A DNA stretch of 64,000 nucleotides, taken from contig NZ_CP023688.1 in assembly GCF_008704655.1 (NCBI RefSeq), positions 5,005,001 through 5,069,000 of the forward strand. The letters run 5' to 3'. Positions 1 through 10,248 of this stretch are shown piece by piece (within the stretch, counting starts at the first letter, position 1; every line of letters begins with the position of its first letter). The notes beneath the pieces are model-generated. The model saw only the letters and a list, made by a program, of their open reading frames with translations. It ran no database searches and was not told where the DNA came from. The stretch is from Streptomyces rimosus (GTDB lineage Bacteria > Actinomycetota > Actinomycetes > Streptomycetales > Streptomycetaceae). A program made the translations under genes and the position numbers.

Positions 1-1380
<1,380 letters not shown>

Positions 1381-1454
1381 TCAGTTGCTCGCGTCCACTG
1401 TGTTTGTTCTGAAGTAACGAACTCGCCTTGCTGGCTGGAGTTCATCTTCATAGT

Positions 1455-1573
1455 GTTTCGGTGGTCATAGCGTTAGGGAAACGCCCGGTTACATTTCGAA
1501 CCCGGAAGCTAAGCCTTTCAGCGCCGATGGTACTGCAGGGGGGACCCTGTGGGAGAGTAGGACGCCGCCGAAC
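1455..1573 (+). rRNA. 5S ribosomal RNA
   Basis: About 119 bases beginning 'gtttcggtggtcatagcg' and closing with the complementary 'gacgccgccgaac', with the conserved 'cccgatggtactgc'-like loop region in between. Size, order and spacing fit the last gene of a 16S-23S-5S operon. The exact ends are set by comparison with remembered Streptomyces 5S sequence. Confidence 0.95.
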
Positions 1574-1587
1574 AATCTTTGTGGGAG

Positions 1588-1616
1588 AGCCCCGCACCGT
1601 ATGGTGCGGGGCTTTT
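1588..1616 (+). terminator. rRNA operon terminator
   Basis: An 11-bp perfect stem (agccccgcacc / ggtgcggggct) with the 4-base loop gtat is followed by tttt. It starts 15 bases after the 5S gene and is a textbook intrinsic terminator for the rrn operon. Confidence 0.9.
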
Positions 1617-1636
1617 CTGCGTTTAGGGTCGGTGCC

Positions 1637-2290
1637 ATGCGCTATGACCTGATCATTTTTGACAACGACGGCGTTCTCGTCGACAGCGAGCCGATCTCCA
1701 ACACGATCCTCGCCGCTTATCTCACCGAACTCGGCCACCCCACCACGTACGAGGAATCGATCCACGACTACATGGGCGCCGCGACGCACCGGGTGCACGA
1801 CCTGATCAGAGAGCGGACCGGACGCTCCCTCCCCGAGGATTTCGATACCACATTGCACGCCCGCGTCTTCGCGGGCTTCGAGCGGGAGCTGGAGCCGGTC
1901 GCCGGCGTGCCCGAGGTGCTGGGGAAGCTGGTGGCCGACGGAACCCCGTACTGCGTGGCCTCCTCCGGCAGCCATGAGCGAATCCGGGTCGGGCACCGCA
2001 AAACCGGGCTCGACCAGTGGTTCGACGACGAGCGGATCTTCAGCTCGCAGGACGTCGGCAAGGGCAAGCCGGCCCCGGACCTCTTCCTTCACGCGGCGCG
2101 TGAGATGGGTGTGGCGCCGGAGCGCTGCGCGGTGATCGAGGACAGCCCGCTCGGCGTTCAGGCCGCCGTCGCCGCCGGTATGGACGTATATGGCTTCACC
2201 GCCATGACGCCGGCCGCCAAACTGACCGCGGCGGGCCCGGTCACCGGGCTCTTCGCACGTATGGAAGAGCTTCCGGGACTGCTCACCTAG
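1637..2290 (+). CDS. HAD-superfamily phosphatase (beta-phosphoglucomutase-like)
   Basis: A 217-residue cytosolic HAD hydrolase, probably acting on a small phosphorylated metabolite; the substrate cannot be read from sequence. Motif I is FDNDGVLVDSE (nucleophile and acid Asp near residues 9 and 11), motif II is ASSGS, motif III Lys is in GKGKPAPD, and motif IV is IEDSPLG. The ATG at 1637 is chosen because motif I must sit close to the N-terminus; an upstream in-frame start at 1601 would lie in the rrn terminator. It stands alone between the rRNA operon and acuC. Length fits subfamily IA HAD phosphatases. Confidence 0.85.
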   Translation: MRYDLIIFDNDGVLVDSEPISNTILAAYLTELGHPTTYEESIHDYMGAATHRVHDLIRERTGRSLPEDFDTTLHARVFAGFERELEPVAGVPEVLGKLVADGTPYCVASSGSHERIRVGHRKTGLDQWFDDERIFSSQDVGKGKPAPDLFLHAAREMGVAPERCAVIEDSPLGVQAAVAAGMDVYGFTAMTPAAKLTAAGPVTGLFARMEELPGLLT

Positions 2291-2352
2291 CCAGCCGGCT
2301 CCCCGGGCCCCGCCCGTACACCCCGCAGGGCCCGTCCGGCCCTACCGATACG

Positions 2353-3543
2353 GTGACGGGCATGAGCGGCCGTGCACAGCTGATGTGGGACGAGGCAGTA
2401 ACGGGCTACGACTTCGGGCCGGGGCACCCGATGGACCCGATCCGGCTCGCGCTGACCATGCGGTTGGTGGAGGCGTACGGACTGGACCGCGGGCCCGACG
2501 CGGTCCAGGTGGTGGCCGCCAGGGCCGCCGGGATCTCCACACTGCGGCTCGTGCACCGCGAGGACTACATCGACGCCGTACGGAAGGCGTCGGCCGATCC
2601 GAAGGCCGCCGACCCCGCGTACGGCATCGGTACCGAGGACGATCCGGCGTTCGCCGGGATGCACGAGGCGTCGGCCCTGATCGCGGGGCAGTCGGTGGGC
2701 GCCGCGGAGGCGGTGTGGCGCGGCGAGGCCCTGCACGCGGTGAACTTCGCGGGCGGCCTGCACCACGCGATGCCGGGCGGCGCCGCGGGCTTCTGCATCT
2801 ACAACGACGCGGCGCTGGCCGTCGCGCGCCTGCTGGAACTGGGGGCCGAGCGCGTCGCGTACGTGGATGTGGACGTGCACCACGGGGACGGCGTCCAGGC
2901 CGCCTTCTGGGACGATCCGCGGGTCCTGACGATCTCGCTGCACGAACACCCCAGGACGCTGTTCCCGCAGACCGGTTGGCCCGAGGAGACCGGCGGCGCG
3001 GCGGCCGAGGGCAGCGCGGTGAACGTGGCGCTGCCGGCCGGCACCGGCGACGAGGGCTGGCTGCGGGCCTTCCACGCGGTGGTGCCGGAGCTGCTGTCCG
3101 CGTTCCGGCCCGACGTCCTGGTGACGCAGCACGGCGCGGACACCCACTTCGAGGACCCGCTCGCCCACCTGGCGGTGAGCCTGGACGCGCAGCGGGCGGT
3201 GGCGGCCGCCTGCCACGATCTCGCGCACGAGACGGCCGGGGGGCGCTGGGTCGCGCTGGGCGGCGGCGGATACGCGGTGGTGGACGTCGTACCGCGCAGC
3301 TGGACGCACCTGGTGGCGATCGCGGCGGGGCGGCCGATCGAGCCCACGACCCCGGTGCCGGAGGAGTGGCGGCACGAGGTCTACCGGCGTACCCGGCAGG
3401 GGGCGCCGGTGCGGATGACGGACGGGCGCGGCACCGGCTGGCGCGACTTCCACGGCGAGGGGTACGACCCGGCCGACCGCCTGGACCAGGCGGTACTGGC
3501 GACGCGGCGCGCGGTGTTCCCCGCGCACGGGCTGCTGCCGTAA
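2353..3543 (+). CDS. acuC: AcuC-type histone deacetylase-like protein
   Basis: A 396-residue protein of the arginase/deacetylase fold, class I HDAC-like, of the size of bacterial AcuC. In characterised bacteria AcuC removes acetyl groups from lysine, for example to reactivate acetyl-CoA synthetase. Visible active-site elements are the HH pair in GGLHHAM, the metal-binding DVDVHHGDG, QHGADTH, and the GGGGY loop that carries the catalytic-site Tyr. GTG at 2353 or ATG at 2362 are both possible; neither has a clear ribosome site. No acs gene is adjacent, so the target is unknown. Confidence 0.85.
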   Translation: MTGMSGRAQLMWDEAVTGYDFGPGHPMDPIRLALTMRLVEAYGLDRGPDAVQVVAARAAGISTLRLVHREDYIDAVRKASADPKAADPAYGIGTEDDPAFAGMHEASALIAGQSVGAAEAVWRGEALHAVNFAGGLHHAMPGGAAGFCIYNDAALAVARLLELGAERVAYVDVDVHHGDGVQAAFWDDPRVLTISLHEHPRTLFPQTGWPEETGGAAAEGSAVNVALPAGTGDEGWLRAFHAVVPELLSAFRPDVLVTQHGADTHFEDPLAHLAVSLDAQRAVAAACHDLAHETAGGRWVALGGGGYAVVDVVPRSWTHLVAIAAGRPIEPTTPVPEEWRHEVYRRTRQGAPVRMTDGRGTGWRDFHGEGYDPADRLDQAVLATRRAVFPAHGLLP

Positions 3544-3668
3544 GGCCAACGACTCTTCCGCGTACGGGCTGCTGCCGCAGGACCGGCGACTTCCCTGCAC
3601 ACGAACTGCCGCCATAGCCACGCGTTCGCCCCGAAGGCGCGTCACTTCGGGACGATGCGCCCGGATGT

Positions 3669-4571
3669 GTGACTACTGGGCGGTTCGGGCATGGGACGGG
3701 AGCCGGGGCGTCAGCATGGGCTTTCGTGTGGGGCTCCGGTACGGACGCGGACGCGGCGGCGGATGCCGACGCGCTGAAGGCGTATGTGGTCAGGGTGCGG
3801 CTCGCGGGGACGATCGCGACATCCCGGGAGAAGAGCCTGACGCGCTACCGCCTCTTCGCGGCCGGTGACCCGCGCGCGCTCATCGGTCTGGAGCCCGCGG
3901 CTGACTGGTCCGTGAATGAAGTGCTCCGAGTGATGGCTGAGCAGTGTGGAGTTTCGGCCGATCCCAGGCATACTTCCGGCCTCGATTCGATCGATCCGGA
4001 CTGTACGCTCGCGGGACTGGATGCCTTCGCGGACCGGCTCGGCGCGGCGGCCGCCCGGCACGCTGCGGTACTGATCGGCACCGGCCACCCGCACCGGCTG
4101 CTGGGCTTCTACGGCGGCCTGGCAGACGCTCTGTCGGCGGCGGGATGCACCGTTCTCACCCCGGCGTATGGCCACTGTGTCGACATAGCGACCCGATTCG
4201 GGGTACGCACGTACAACCTTGACTACGTACGGGGAGTCGCGCTGATGCGCGAACCGGGCGTGCGGCGCGAGCCCGGTGAGCCGGGCGTACACACCCACTC
4301 CCCCCTCCCGGTTCGTACCGCCCTCGACGCCGTGGCAGACGCCGGCGGGCCCCTTCCCGAGCTGGTGATCGGTGACCACGGATGGGTCTGCGGAGCAGGT
4401 CAGCTGGGCTTTGAGGCCATCGGACTGGCGGATACGGACGATCCCGCGCTGTTCGTCGGACAGGCGGAGGGGCGGGTGTCCGCCGTAGTTCCGCTTGATG
4501 ACGCTGTGCGGTCTGATTACTACCGACCGCTTACTCGCTATGTACTCAATCGAGCGTGTCTGTCACAGTAG
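3669..4571 (+). CDS. Conserved actinobacterial phosphatase-like protein
   Basis: About 300 residues. I recognise it as a family strongly conserved in Streptomyces next to the bdtA gene and usually labelled 'phosphatase', but I see no diagnostic HAD, PTP or metallophosphatase motif. The best conserved parts are GTGHPHRLLGFY (near 140-151), CVDIATRFGVRTYNLDYVRGVAL, IGDHGWVCGAGQLGFEAIGLADTDDPALF and the C-terminal SDYYRPLTRYVL. The Asp/His-rich patches suggest a metal or phosphate site. The N-terminal 35 residues are low complexity and the GTG start is uncertain; a later start near 3727 is possible. Confidence 0.7.
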   Translation: MTTGRFGHGTGAGASAWAFVWGSGTDADAAADADALKAYVVRVRLAGTIATSREKSLTRYRLFAAGDPRALIGLEPAADWSVNEVLRVMAEQCGVSADPRHTSGLDSIDPDCTLAGLDAFADRLGAAAARHAAVLIGTGHPHRLLGFYGGLADALSAAGCTVLTPAYGHCVDIATRFGVRTYNLDYVRGVALMREPGVRREPGEPGVHTHSPLPVRTALDAVADAGGPLPELVIGDHGWVCGAGQLGFEAIGLADTDDPALFVGQAEGRVSAVVPLDDAVRSDYYRPLTRYVLNRACLSQ

Positions 4572-4699
4572 GCGGCCGATCGCTGCTCCTCTTCCCCACT
4601 CGCATCACCCGCCCCTAACCTGGGGAGTGAGCGCACAGCGACGGGGAGTCACCGGAGGGGAAGCCGGTGCCCGTCATGTGCGGAAGGTTCAGGTGTGTC

Positions 4700-4909
4700 A
4701 TGGCTGCAGACCAAAGGCCTCTGAATGAGGTCGTGTTCCTGACCGTGGCGGAAGTCGCCACGGTGATGCGAGTGTCGAAGATGACCGTGTACCGCTTGGT
4801 GCACAGCGGTCATCTGCCCGCGATCCGAGTGGGGAGGTCGTTCCGGGTCCCGGAGCAAGCGGTCCACGACTACCTCCGTGAGTCCTATGTGGGGGTGGAA
4901 TCGGCCTGA
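4700..4909 (+). CDS. bdtA: Small MerR/excisionase-type DNA-binding protein (BdtA-like)
   Basis: A 69-residue protein that is almost entirely a winged-helix excisionase/BldC-type domain: FLTVAEVATVMRVSKMTVYRLVH forms the helix-turn-helix and HLPAIRVGRSFRVPEQAV the wing. Its close counterpart in S. coelicolor is, as I recall, SCO3328/BdtA, a target of the developmental repressor BldD. The start at 4700 gives the form seen in homologues; upstream in-frame ATGs at 4667 and 4676 would add 11 and 8 residues. It lies just upstream of the tiny ribosomal protein gene, the usual order. It probably binds DNA cooperatively at direct repeats, as BldC does (inference). Confidence 0.85.
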   Translation: MAADQRPLNEVVFLTVAEVATVMRVSKMTVYRLVHSGHLPAIRVGRSFRVPEQAVHDYLRESYVGVESA

Positions 4910-5028
4910 GGGGCTCAAGAGGACCCTCGGATTACGCCGTAGGCTCGACGCCGGGTAGGCTGGCCCGATGTAGGTAGTGTGGGCTCGGACGCCCCGCACC
5001 GAGTGATACGAAGTGAGCGAGGGTAGTC

Positions 5029-5127
5029 GTGGGCTCTGTTATCAAGAAGCGGCGCAAGCGGATGGCCAAGAAGAAGCACCGCAAGCTGCTCAAGCGCACC
5101 CGTGTTCAGCGTCGCAACAAGAAGTAA
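5029..5127 (+). CDS. AURKAIP1/COX24-domain 30S ribosomal protein (bS22-like)
   Basis: A 32-residue, extremely basic protein starting with GTG ([19 protein letters not shown]...) and ending in QRRNKK. It matches the actinobacterial small ribosomal protein seen in mycobacterial ribosome structures as bS22. It is too short for normal gene finders. It is preceded by a purine-rich 'gagcgaggg' about 10 bases upstream and followed by a strong hairpin terminator, which supports it as a single expressed gene. Confidence 0.9.
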   Translation: MGSVIKKRRKRMAKKKHRKLLKRTRVQRRNKK

Positions 5128-5145
5128 GCGGCCCTGATCGCGATT

Positions 5146-5184
5146 CCGCAGCCTCTCACCGCACCACGCGGTGGGGGGCTGCGG
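5146..5184 (+). terminator. Hairpin terminator after the small ribosomal protein gene
   Basis: ccgcagcc ... ggctgcgg outer arms with inner caccgc/gcggtg arms form a long GC-rich hairpin 19 bases after the stop codon. There is no long T tract, as is common in Streptomyces terminators. Confidence 0.7.
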
Positions 5185-5577
5185 TGCGTTTCGGGGGCGG
5201 CTTTGCGGTGCACTCGGTGGGGCGCGGCCGCGGCGACGGCGGACGGCTGCTGGAATCCCGGCGGCGGGTGCGCCGGGGCGCGGTGTGCCGGCCGCCGCGC
5301 GGATAGGCGTACGGCGTTACGAGGCGGCCTTACGGGACCGCCTTGTGCGGCGGTGTGCCGGTTCGCGTGCCGGTCCGGATAAAGCGCGCGGAGCGCCGAA
5401 GTTCAAGGGCGCCCGGCCAAGGCGGAAAACCGGCCGACGGGACCGGCAAAGCTCGGGCCAAGGCTTGAAATGGAGCCAGCGGCAACCCGCGGTCATCACA
5501 GCGCAACAACGACCCGATAGCGTGGCGTCACAGCTCGGCTCACGCGAGGGACAAAGGGCGGGAAGGAAGGGCTGATC
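5185..5577. other. Intergenic region, no gene recognised
   Basis: About 390 bases of GC-rich sequence between the ribosomal-protein terminator and the epimerase gene. It must carry the epimerase promoter (a 'gatagcgt' -10-like element lies at 5517-5524) and the ribosome site ggaaggaagg at 5561-5570. I see no RNA gene or convincing short ORF. Confidence 0.5.
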
Positions 5578-6636
5578 TTGGGAAAGGTCGTGCTCGTCAC
5601 TGGAGTCGCACGGCAGCTGGGGGGCCGGTTCGTACGACGCATTCAGCGCGACCCCGACGTCGACCGGGTGATCGGAGTCGACGCCGTAGCGCCCGAGCAC
5701 CAATTGGGCGGGGCAGATTTCCTCAAGGCCGACATCAGGCATCCGGCCATTGCCAAAGTGCTGGCAGAGACCAATGTGGACACTGTGGTCCACATGGACA
5801 TCAACGGCACGCCGCTCGGCGGGCGCGGCGGCCGCGGCAGCCGGGCGATGGTCAAGGAGACCAATGTCATCGGCACCATGCAGCTGCTCGGCGCCTGCCA
5901 GAAGGCGCCGCACGTCAAACGGCTGGTGGTGAAGTCCAGCAGCAGCGTGTACGGCTCCGCGCCCCGCGACCCGGCCGTCTTCACCGAGACCACGCCGCCG
6001 AAGTCGCTGCCCAGCGGCGGCTTCGCCAAGGACGCCGTCGAGGTCGAGGGTTACGTACGCGGCTTCGCCCGGCGCCGTCCGGACGTCGCGGTGTGTGTGC
6101 TGCGCTTCGCCAACATCCTCGGAGCGTGCGCCGACTCGCCGCTCGCCGAGTACTTCTCGCTGCCGGTGCTCCCCACCGTCCTGGGCTACGACCCGCGGCT
6201 GCAGTTCGTCCACGAGGACGACGCGATCGAGGCGCTGCGCATGGCCTCCGGCAAGCCCCGCCGCGGCACGCTCAACAGCGGCACCTTCAACATCGCGGGA
6301 GACGGCGCGCTGCTGCTCTCCCAGTGCTCCCGGCGGCTCGGCCGCCCCACGCTGCCGCTGTTCCTGCCGACCGTCACCTGGGCCGGCACCGCGCTGCGCT
6401 CCCTCGGCATCACCGACTTCTCGCCGGAGCAGATCCGGATGCTCACGCACGGCCGGGTCGTCCAGACGACCCAGATGCGCGAGACACTGGGGTTTCACCC
6501 GAAATACACGACGGCGGAGACCTTCGCGGAATTCGCCCGCAGTCGTGGACCCGGGCTGCTGCCGCCCGAGGTCCTTGCCCGTACCGTCGACCGGCTCGCC
6601 GCCGTGCTGCCCGCACGCAGCGGCCCGACCCTGTGA
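5578..6636 (+). CDS. NAD-dependent epimerase/dehydratase family protein
   Basis: A 352-residue extended-SDR protein. The Rossmann start is KVVLVTGVARQLGGRFV, a slightly altered GxxGxxG, followed by the acidic GVDAV at the end of beta-2. SSSSVYGS supplies the active-site region, but the usual YxxxK is not obvious. It starts with TTG 8 bases after ggaaggaagg. The acyltransferase gene follows after 14 bases, so the two probably form an operon; the pair is conserved in Streptomyces upstream of rsbN/bldN. The substrate is unknown; a role in lipid or envelope sugar modification is inference from the partner. Confidence 0.8.
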   Translation: MGKVVLVTGVARQLGGRFVRRIQRDPDVDRVIGVDAVAPEHQLGGADFLKADIRHPAIAKVLAETNVDTVVHMDINGTPLGGRGGRGSRAMVKETNVIGTMQLLGACQKAPHVKRLVVKSSSSVYGSAPRDPAVFTETTPPKSLPSGGFAKDAVEVEGYVRGFARRRPDVAVCVLRFANILGACADSPLAEYFSLPVLPTVLGYDPRLQFVHEDDAIEALRMASGKPRRGTLNSGTFNIAGDGALLLSQCSRRLGRPTLPLFLPTVTWAGTALRSLGITDFSPEQIRMLTHGRVVQTTQMRETLGFHPKYTTAETFAEFARSRGPGLLPPEVLARTVDRLAAVLPARSGPTL

Positions 6637-6650
6637 GGAGTTCACCCACG

Positions 6651-7643
6651 ATGGCGGACGCCAAGGTCATTCCCTTCGGCGAGGAGCCCCGGTCGCGCAG
6701 AAAGGTCAAGCGGCCGGGCCGTGGAGGCCGCCGTACGGCGCTGGCGCCCGTACCGGAACCGCGGCGGCAGGAGGCGCCGGAGCAGCCGTCCGGGGCGGCG
6801 GGGGCGTCCCTGGAGCAGCGCATCGCCGGGGGGCTGCGCTTCCTGCGCCGACGGCTCACCGGTGAGTACGAGGTCGACGACTTCGGGTACGACGAGGAGC
6901 TCACCGACCAGGTCCTGATGTCGGTGCTGCGGCCGCTGTACGAGAAGTACTTCCGGGTCGAGGTGAAGGGGATCGAGAACATCCCCGCCGACGGCGGCGC
7001 GCTGATCGTCGCCAACCACTCCGGGACGCTGCCGCTGGACGGGCTGATGCTCCAGGTCGCGGTGCACGACCACCACCCGGCCGGCCGGCACCTGCGGCTG
7101 CTCGCGGCCGACCTGGTCTTCGTCCTGCCGGTGATCAACGAGCTGGCGCGCAAGGCCGGGCACACGCTCGCCTGCGCGGAGGACGCGCAGCGGCTGCTGG
7201 AGCGCGGCGAGGTCGTCGGGGTGATGCCGGAGGGCTTCAAGGGCATCGGCAAGCCGTTCGGGGACCGCTACAAGCTCCAGCGGTTCGGGCGCGGCGGGTT
7301 CGTGTCCACCGCGCTGCGGGCCGGGGTGCCGATCGTGCCGTGCTCGATCGTGGGCGCCGAGGAGATCTACCCGAAGATCGGGGACGCCAAGACGGTGGCG
7401 CGGCTGCTGGGCTTCCCGTACTTCCCGCTGACGCCGACCTTCCCGTGGTTCGGGCCGCTGGGGCTGGTGCCGCTGCCGACGAAGTGGACGATCCAGTTCG
7501 GGGAGCCGATCCCGACGGACGGGTATCCGGCGGAGGCGGCGGACGACCCGATGCTGATGTTCAACCTGACGGACCAGGTACGGGAGACGATCCAGCACAC
7601 GCTTTACAAGCTGCTGGTGCAGCGGCGGTCGGTGTTCTTCTGA
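6651..7643 (+). CDS. 1-acyl-sn-glycerol-3-phosphate acyltransferase (PlsC-like)
   Basis: A 330-residue membrane-associated acyltransferase. The catalytic block is NHSGTLPLDG (His-Asp pair near residues 121-128), and the phosphate-binding block is MPEGFKGIGK. The N-terminal 60 residues are basic and low complexity. It follows the epimerase by 14 bases with gtgaggag as ribosome site. It would transfer an acyl chain to a lysophospholipid or related glycerol/sugar phosphate at the inner membrane face; the exact acceptor is not deducible. It ends at a bidirectional terminator facing rsbN. Confidence 0.85.
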   Translation: MADAKVIPFGEEPRSRRKVKRPGRGGRRTALAPVPEPRRQEAPEQPSGAAGASLEQRIAGGLRFLRRRLTGEYEVDDFGYDEELTDQVLMSVLRPLYEKYFRVEVKGIENIPADGGALIVANHSGTLPLDGLMLQVAVHDHHPAGRHLRLLAADLVFVLPVINELARKAGHTLACAEDAQRLLERGEVVGVMPEGFKGIGKPFGDRYKLQRFGRGGFVSTALRAGVPIVPCSIVGAEEIYPKIGDAKTVARLLGFPYFPLTPTFPWFGPLGLVPLPTKWTIQFGEPIPTDGYPAEAADDPMLMFNLTDQVRETIQHTLYKLLVQRRSVFF

Positions 7644-7714
7644 CCTGACGGTGTTCCTCTGACCTGATCGGTTTTTGCCGAGGCCCGGCGGTACGGAATG
7701 GCTCGGCGGTACGC

Positions 7715-7753
7715 GCGACGCCCCGGCGCCGTGTGAGGGCACCGGGGCGTCGC
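7715..7753. terminator. Bidirectional terminator between convergent genes
   Basis: A 12-bp perfect stem (gcgacgccccgg / ccggggcgtcgc) with a 15-base loop lies between the ends of the acyltransferase gene (+) and rsbN (-). Confidence 0.8.
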
Positions 7754-7777
7754 TTGGCGGGCCGCAGCGGGCGGGGG

Positions 7778-8986
7778 TCAGCCCAGCGGGTTCTTTCCGT
7801 CCAGGCCGATGTCCGGCAGCAGGCCGGGGAGCAGCGGCGGGATCGTGACGTCGGGCTCGTGCGGCGTCTCCTTGCCGTCGCCCTTGCCGTCCGGGGCGGG
7901 GGTGCCGGTGTCGGTGGGCGGGTCGAGCAGGCCGCCCGTGCTGCCGCCGAGCAGTCCGTCGTCCTTGCGGGACGGGGAGGAGGACGGACGGTGCCGCGGG
8001 GCGTGGGAGCCGTCGGCCCGGCCGGACGAGGTGGAGCTCTCCCCGGGCGGCGAGGGGCGGTCCGTACGGCTCTGGGAGGCGTCGCCGCGCGCGGGCGCCT
8101 GGGGGGCGCTCTCCCGGTGGCTCTTGTCGCCCGGGTGCTTGGGCAGCAGCGAGCGCAGCGGCCCGACCTCTTCGTCTATGGCGTCGAAGACCGAGCTGAC
8201 CTCGTCGCGCACGTCCATCAGCTGGGCCGGGAGGCGGTCGCGCAGCCGGCTCCAGCTGTCGCGGTGCGACTTGGTGAAGGAGTTGAGCGTCTGGATGGGG
8301 CCGAGGGAGCCGTCGCGTTCGTACGCCTCGTGGAGAAGGCGGTGGCCTTCGCCGGCGTCCTGTGTGACGCCCGAGAGGGCCTTGCGGACCTCGGCCAGGG
8401 CCTCGTGGTCGAGGTCGCCGAGGCGGTCGCGCTCCAAGAGGCGGTGGGCCTCGAACATGCGGGTGGACGCCTGGTCGAGGAAGAGGCGGCCGCGCTCGGA
8501 CTCGTCGTCCGCCATGCCCAGCTTCAGGTCCTCCATGCCGCGCTTGAGGCCGTAGAGGGAGTCGCCCGGGAGGGCGTCGGAGCTGGCGGCGGCGACGCCG
8601 CTGAAGGCGCCGGCGGCGACGCCCACCGTCAGGCCGCCCGCGGCGAGTCCCTTGGACAGCCGGGAGCGCGGGCGCAGCCTGCCCAGGGATTTGGCCGCGC
8701 GGTGTGCGCCGCGGGCGCGCTGCTGGGGCACCCGGCCGTCGTCCTCGGCGAAGGCCGCCTCCATGGCCGCGATGAGCTGGGCCCGGTGAACGGTCTTGAC
8801 CTCGGGGTCCATCTCGGGCCTGGGGAGTTCGCCGAGGGTGCCGGCGACCGCCAGCAGCCTTGCTTCTCCGCACGCTTCCGCCGGTGTGCCGGCCTCGTCC
8901 TCGGCCGCCTCGCCCGGGAGGACCTGCTCCTCCAGGGCTTGGGCGAAGGCGTTGGCCCGCCGGTGCACCGATACGTTCGCGATCAC
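7778..8986 (-). CDS. rsbN: RsbN-type anti-sigma factor of BldN
   Basis: A 402-residue protein encoded beside the bldN homologue. The N-terminal ~125 residues are the expected sigma-binding cytoplasmic part. A single hydrophobic span (GLAAGGLTVGVAAGAF, near 130-150) follows, then a helical DUF5667-type domain (SSDALPGDSLYGLKRGMEDL) and a long Ser/Pro/Asp-rich extracellular C-terminus. In Streptomyces RsbN holds BldN at the membrane. The GTG at 8986 is chosen because aggaggt sits 7 bases upstream; the GTG at 8995 overlaps that ribosome site. A sigma-BldN-type promoter lies about 150 bases upstream, so BldN probably induces its own inhibitor. Confidence 0.88.
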   Translation of the reverse strand: MIANVSVHRRANAFAQALEEQVLPGEAAEDEAGTPAEACGEARLLAVAGTLGELPRPEMDPEVKTVHRAQLIAAMEAAFAEDDGRVPQQRARGAHRAAKSLGRLRPRSRLSKGLAAGGLTVGVAAGAFSGVAAASSDALPGDSLYGLKRGMEDLKLGMADDESERGRLFLDQASTRMFEAHRLLERDRLGDLDHEALAEVRKALSGVTQDAGEGHRLLHEAYERDGSLGPIQTLNSFTKSHRDSWSRLRDRLPAQLMDVRDEVSSVFDAIDEEVGPLRSLLPKHPGDKSHRESAPQAPARGDASQSRTDRPSPPGESSTSSGRADGSHAPRHRPSSSPSRKDDGLLGGSTGGLLDPPTDTGTPAPDGKGDGKETPHEPDVTIPPLLPGLLPDIGLDGKNPLG

Positions 8987-9135
8987 GGGCGGCACCTCCT
9001 CTCGTCATCCCGCTCGACTCCCCGGACTGGCTTGACTATCCAGACTGGCCGGAAGGTTGCACGACAGGCTCGCGTCCACCCGATCGAGTGAGAGGGCGCG
9101 GGCATGACGTGCACCGCAGGGAGTCTGCATTCCGC

Positions 9136-9164
9136 ACAACGAGCGCCGCGGCACTTGGGTTACG
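9136..9164 (-). promoter_or_regulatory. Sigma-BldN-type promoter of rsbN
   Basis: On the minus strand CGTAAC (9164-9159) and CGTTGT (9141-9136) are separated by 17 bases. The known sigma-BldN consensus is CGTAAC-16-CGTTGA, so only the last base of the -10 element and one base of spacing differ. It lies between bldN and rsbN and reads towards rsbN. The remainder of the 8987-9465 gap shows no gene. Confidence 0.72.
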
Positions 9165-9465
9165 CACTCACGATGATCTGACCGAACGGTCACGAACGAT
9201 CACCGGCAGTCAGAATCGCGGCGATCCGCACCGGGCGTGTCAGCGGGCGGGGCGGGGACTGCCGGAGAAGTCCGGGCGTCAATATCGATCCAGGAGATTC
9301 AGGCGATCGGGGCGGCGCCCCACGCGTTAGTCCTGGCGTGGGACGGAGCGGACGGCCCGGGACGGCGAGGCAGGCGAAGACGCAGGTGGGAGCGGGTACG
9401 ACAGCGAGAAGCGACCGGGGTGCGGCGGGTGGCGCCCGCGGCCGCCCGGTGCGGTGCCGCGGCGG

Positions 9466-10248
9466 TCAGCGGGCGTCGTCCGGGAGCAGGCGCGCCAGGG
9501 TCCGTACGGCGCGGTACTGCAGCGTCTTGATCGCGCCCTCGTTCTTCCCCATGACGCGCGCGGTCTCGGCGACCGACAGGCCCTGGAGGAAGCGCAGCGT
9601 CACGCACTCCTGCTGCTGCGGGTTGAGTTTGCGGACCGCCTCCAGCAGCGCCGCGTTGGACAGCGATTCCAGGACCGAGTCCTCGGGGCTGCGCTCGACC
9701 TCGTTGGCGTCGAGCATTTCGCCGGTGGTCACCTCCAGCCGGAAGCGCGACGACTTGAAGTGGTCGGCGACCAGGTTGCGGGCGATCGTGACCAGCCAGG
9801 CGCCGAAGTCACGGCCCTGCCAGGTGAAGGTGCCGATACGGCGCAGGGCGCGCAGGAACGTCTCGCTGGTCAGGTCCTCGGCCGTGGCCCGTCCGCCCAC
9901 CCGGTAGTAGATGTAGCGGTAGACCGTGTCGGCGTACTGGTCGTAGAGCCGGCCGAAGGCTTCGGCCTCGCCGGCCTGGGCGCGCTCGACGAGGTCCATC
10001 ATGCGACGGCTGTCGCTGTCGGCGGGACGCCGGGCGCTGGGCGTGGCGGCACCGCGGCGGGTTCTGCCGCCGGTCTTGCCGACCGTGGTGGTGCTTCCGT
10101 CGGCCAGGGCGTAGCAGGGACCGGCGGGGGTGGCTGTGGCGAATGCGGGGACGGCGATCGCGGTGGGGACAAAACTGCGCAGGTGGTCGACGAGTGTCGT
10201 ACGCAGCGTAGCCAGGCCCGAGGCGTCAACCCCGACGTGTGGGTACAC
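9466..10248 (-). CDS. bldN: Developmental ECF sigma factor BldN
   Basis: A 260-residue ECF-type sigma factor with the unusual N-terminal extension known for BldN. Residues 1-85 form the pro-sequence (MYPHVGVDASGL...), sigma region 2 starts near MMDLVERAQAGEAEAF and includes DLTSETFLRAL, and region 4 spans LNPQQQECVTLRFLQGLSVAETARVMGKNEGAIKTL. In S. coelicolor the pro-sequence of about 86 residues is removed before activity. BldN directs bldM and the chaplin/rodlin genes for aerial hyphae. The GTG start at 10248 matches that form. rsbN lies downstream on the same strand but 479 bases away, with its own promoter. Confidence 0.95.
   Translation of the reverse strand: MYPHVGVDASGLATLRTTLVDHLRSFVPTAIAVPAFATATPAGPCYALADGSTTTVGKTGGRTRRGAATPSARRPADSDSRRMMDLVERAQAGEAEAFGRLYDQYADTVYRYIYYRVGGRATAEDLTSETFLRALRRIGTFTWQGRDFGAWLVTIARNLVADHFKSSRFRLEVTTGEMLDANEVERSPEDSVLESLSNAALLEAVRKLNPQQQECVTLRFLQGLSVAETARVMGKNEGAIKTLQYRAVRTLARLLPDDAR

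Noticed and set aside
6642..9008. Very long open frame on the minus strand across the acyltransferase and rsbN
   Set aside because: Arg/Pro/Gly-rich composition typical of antisense or off-frame reading in high-GC DNA; the true genes in other frames have full motifs.
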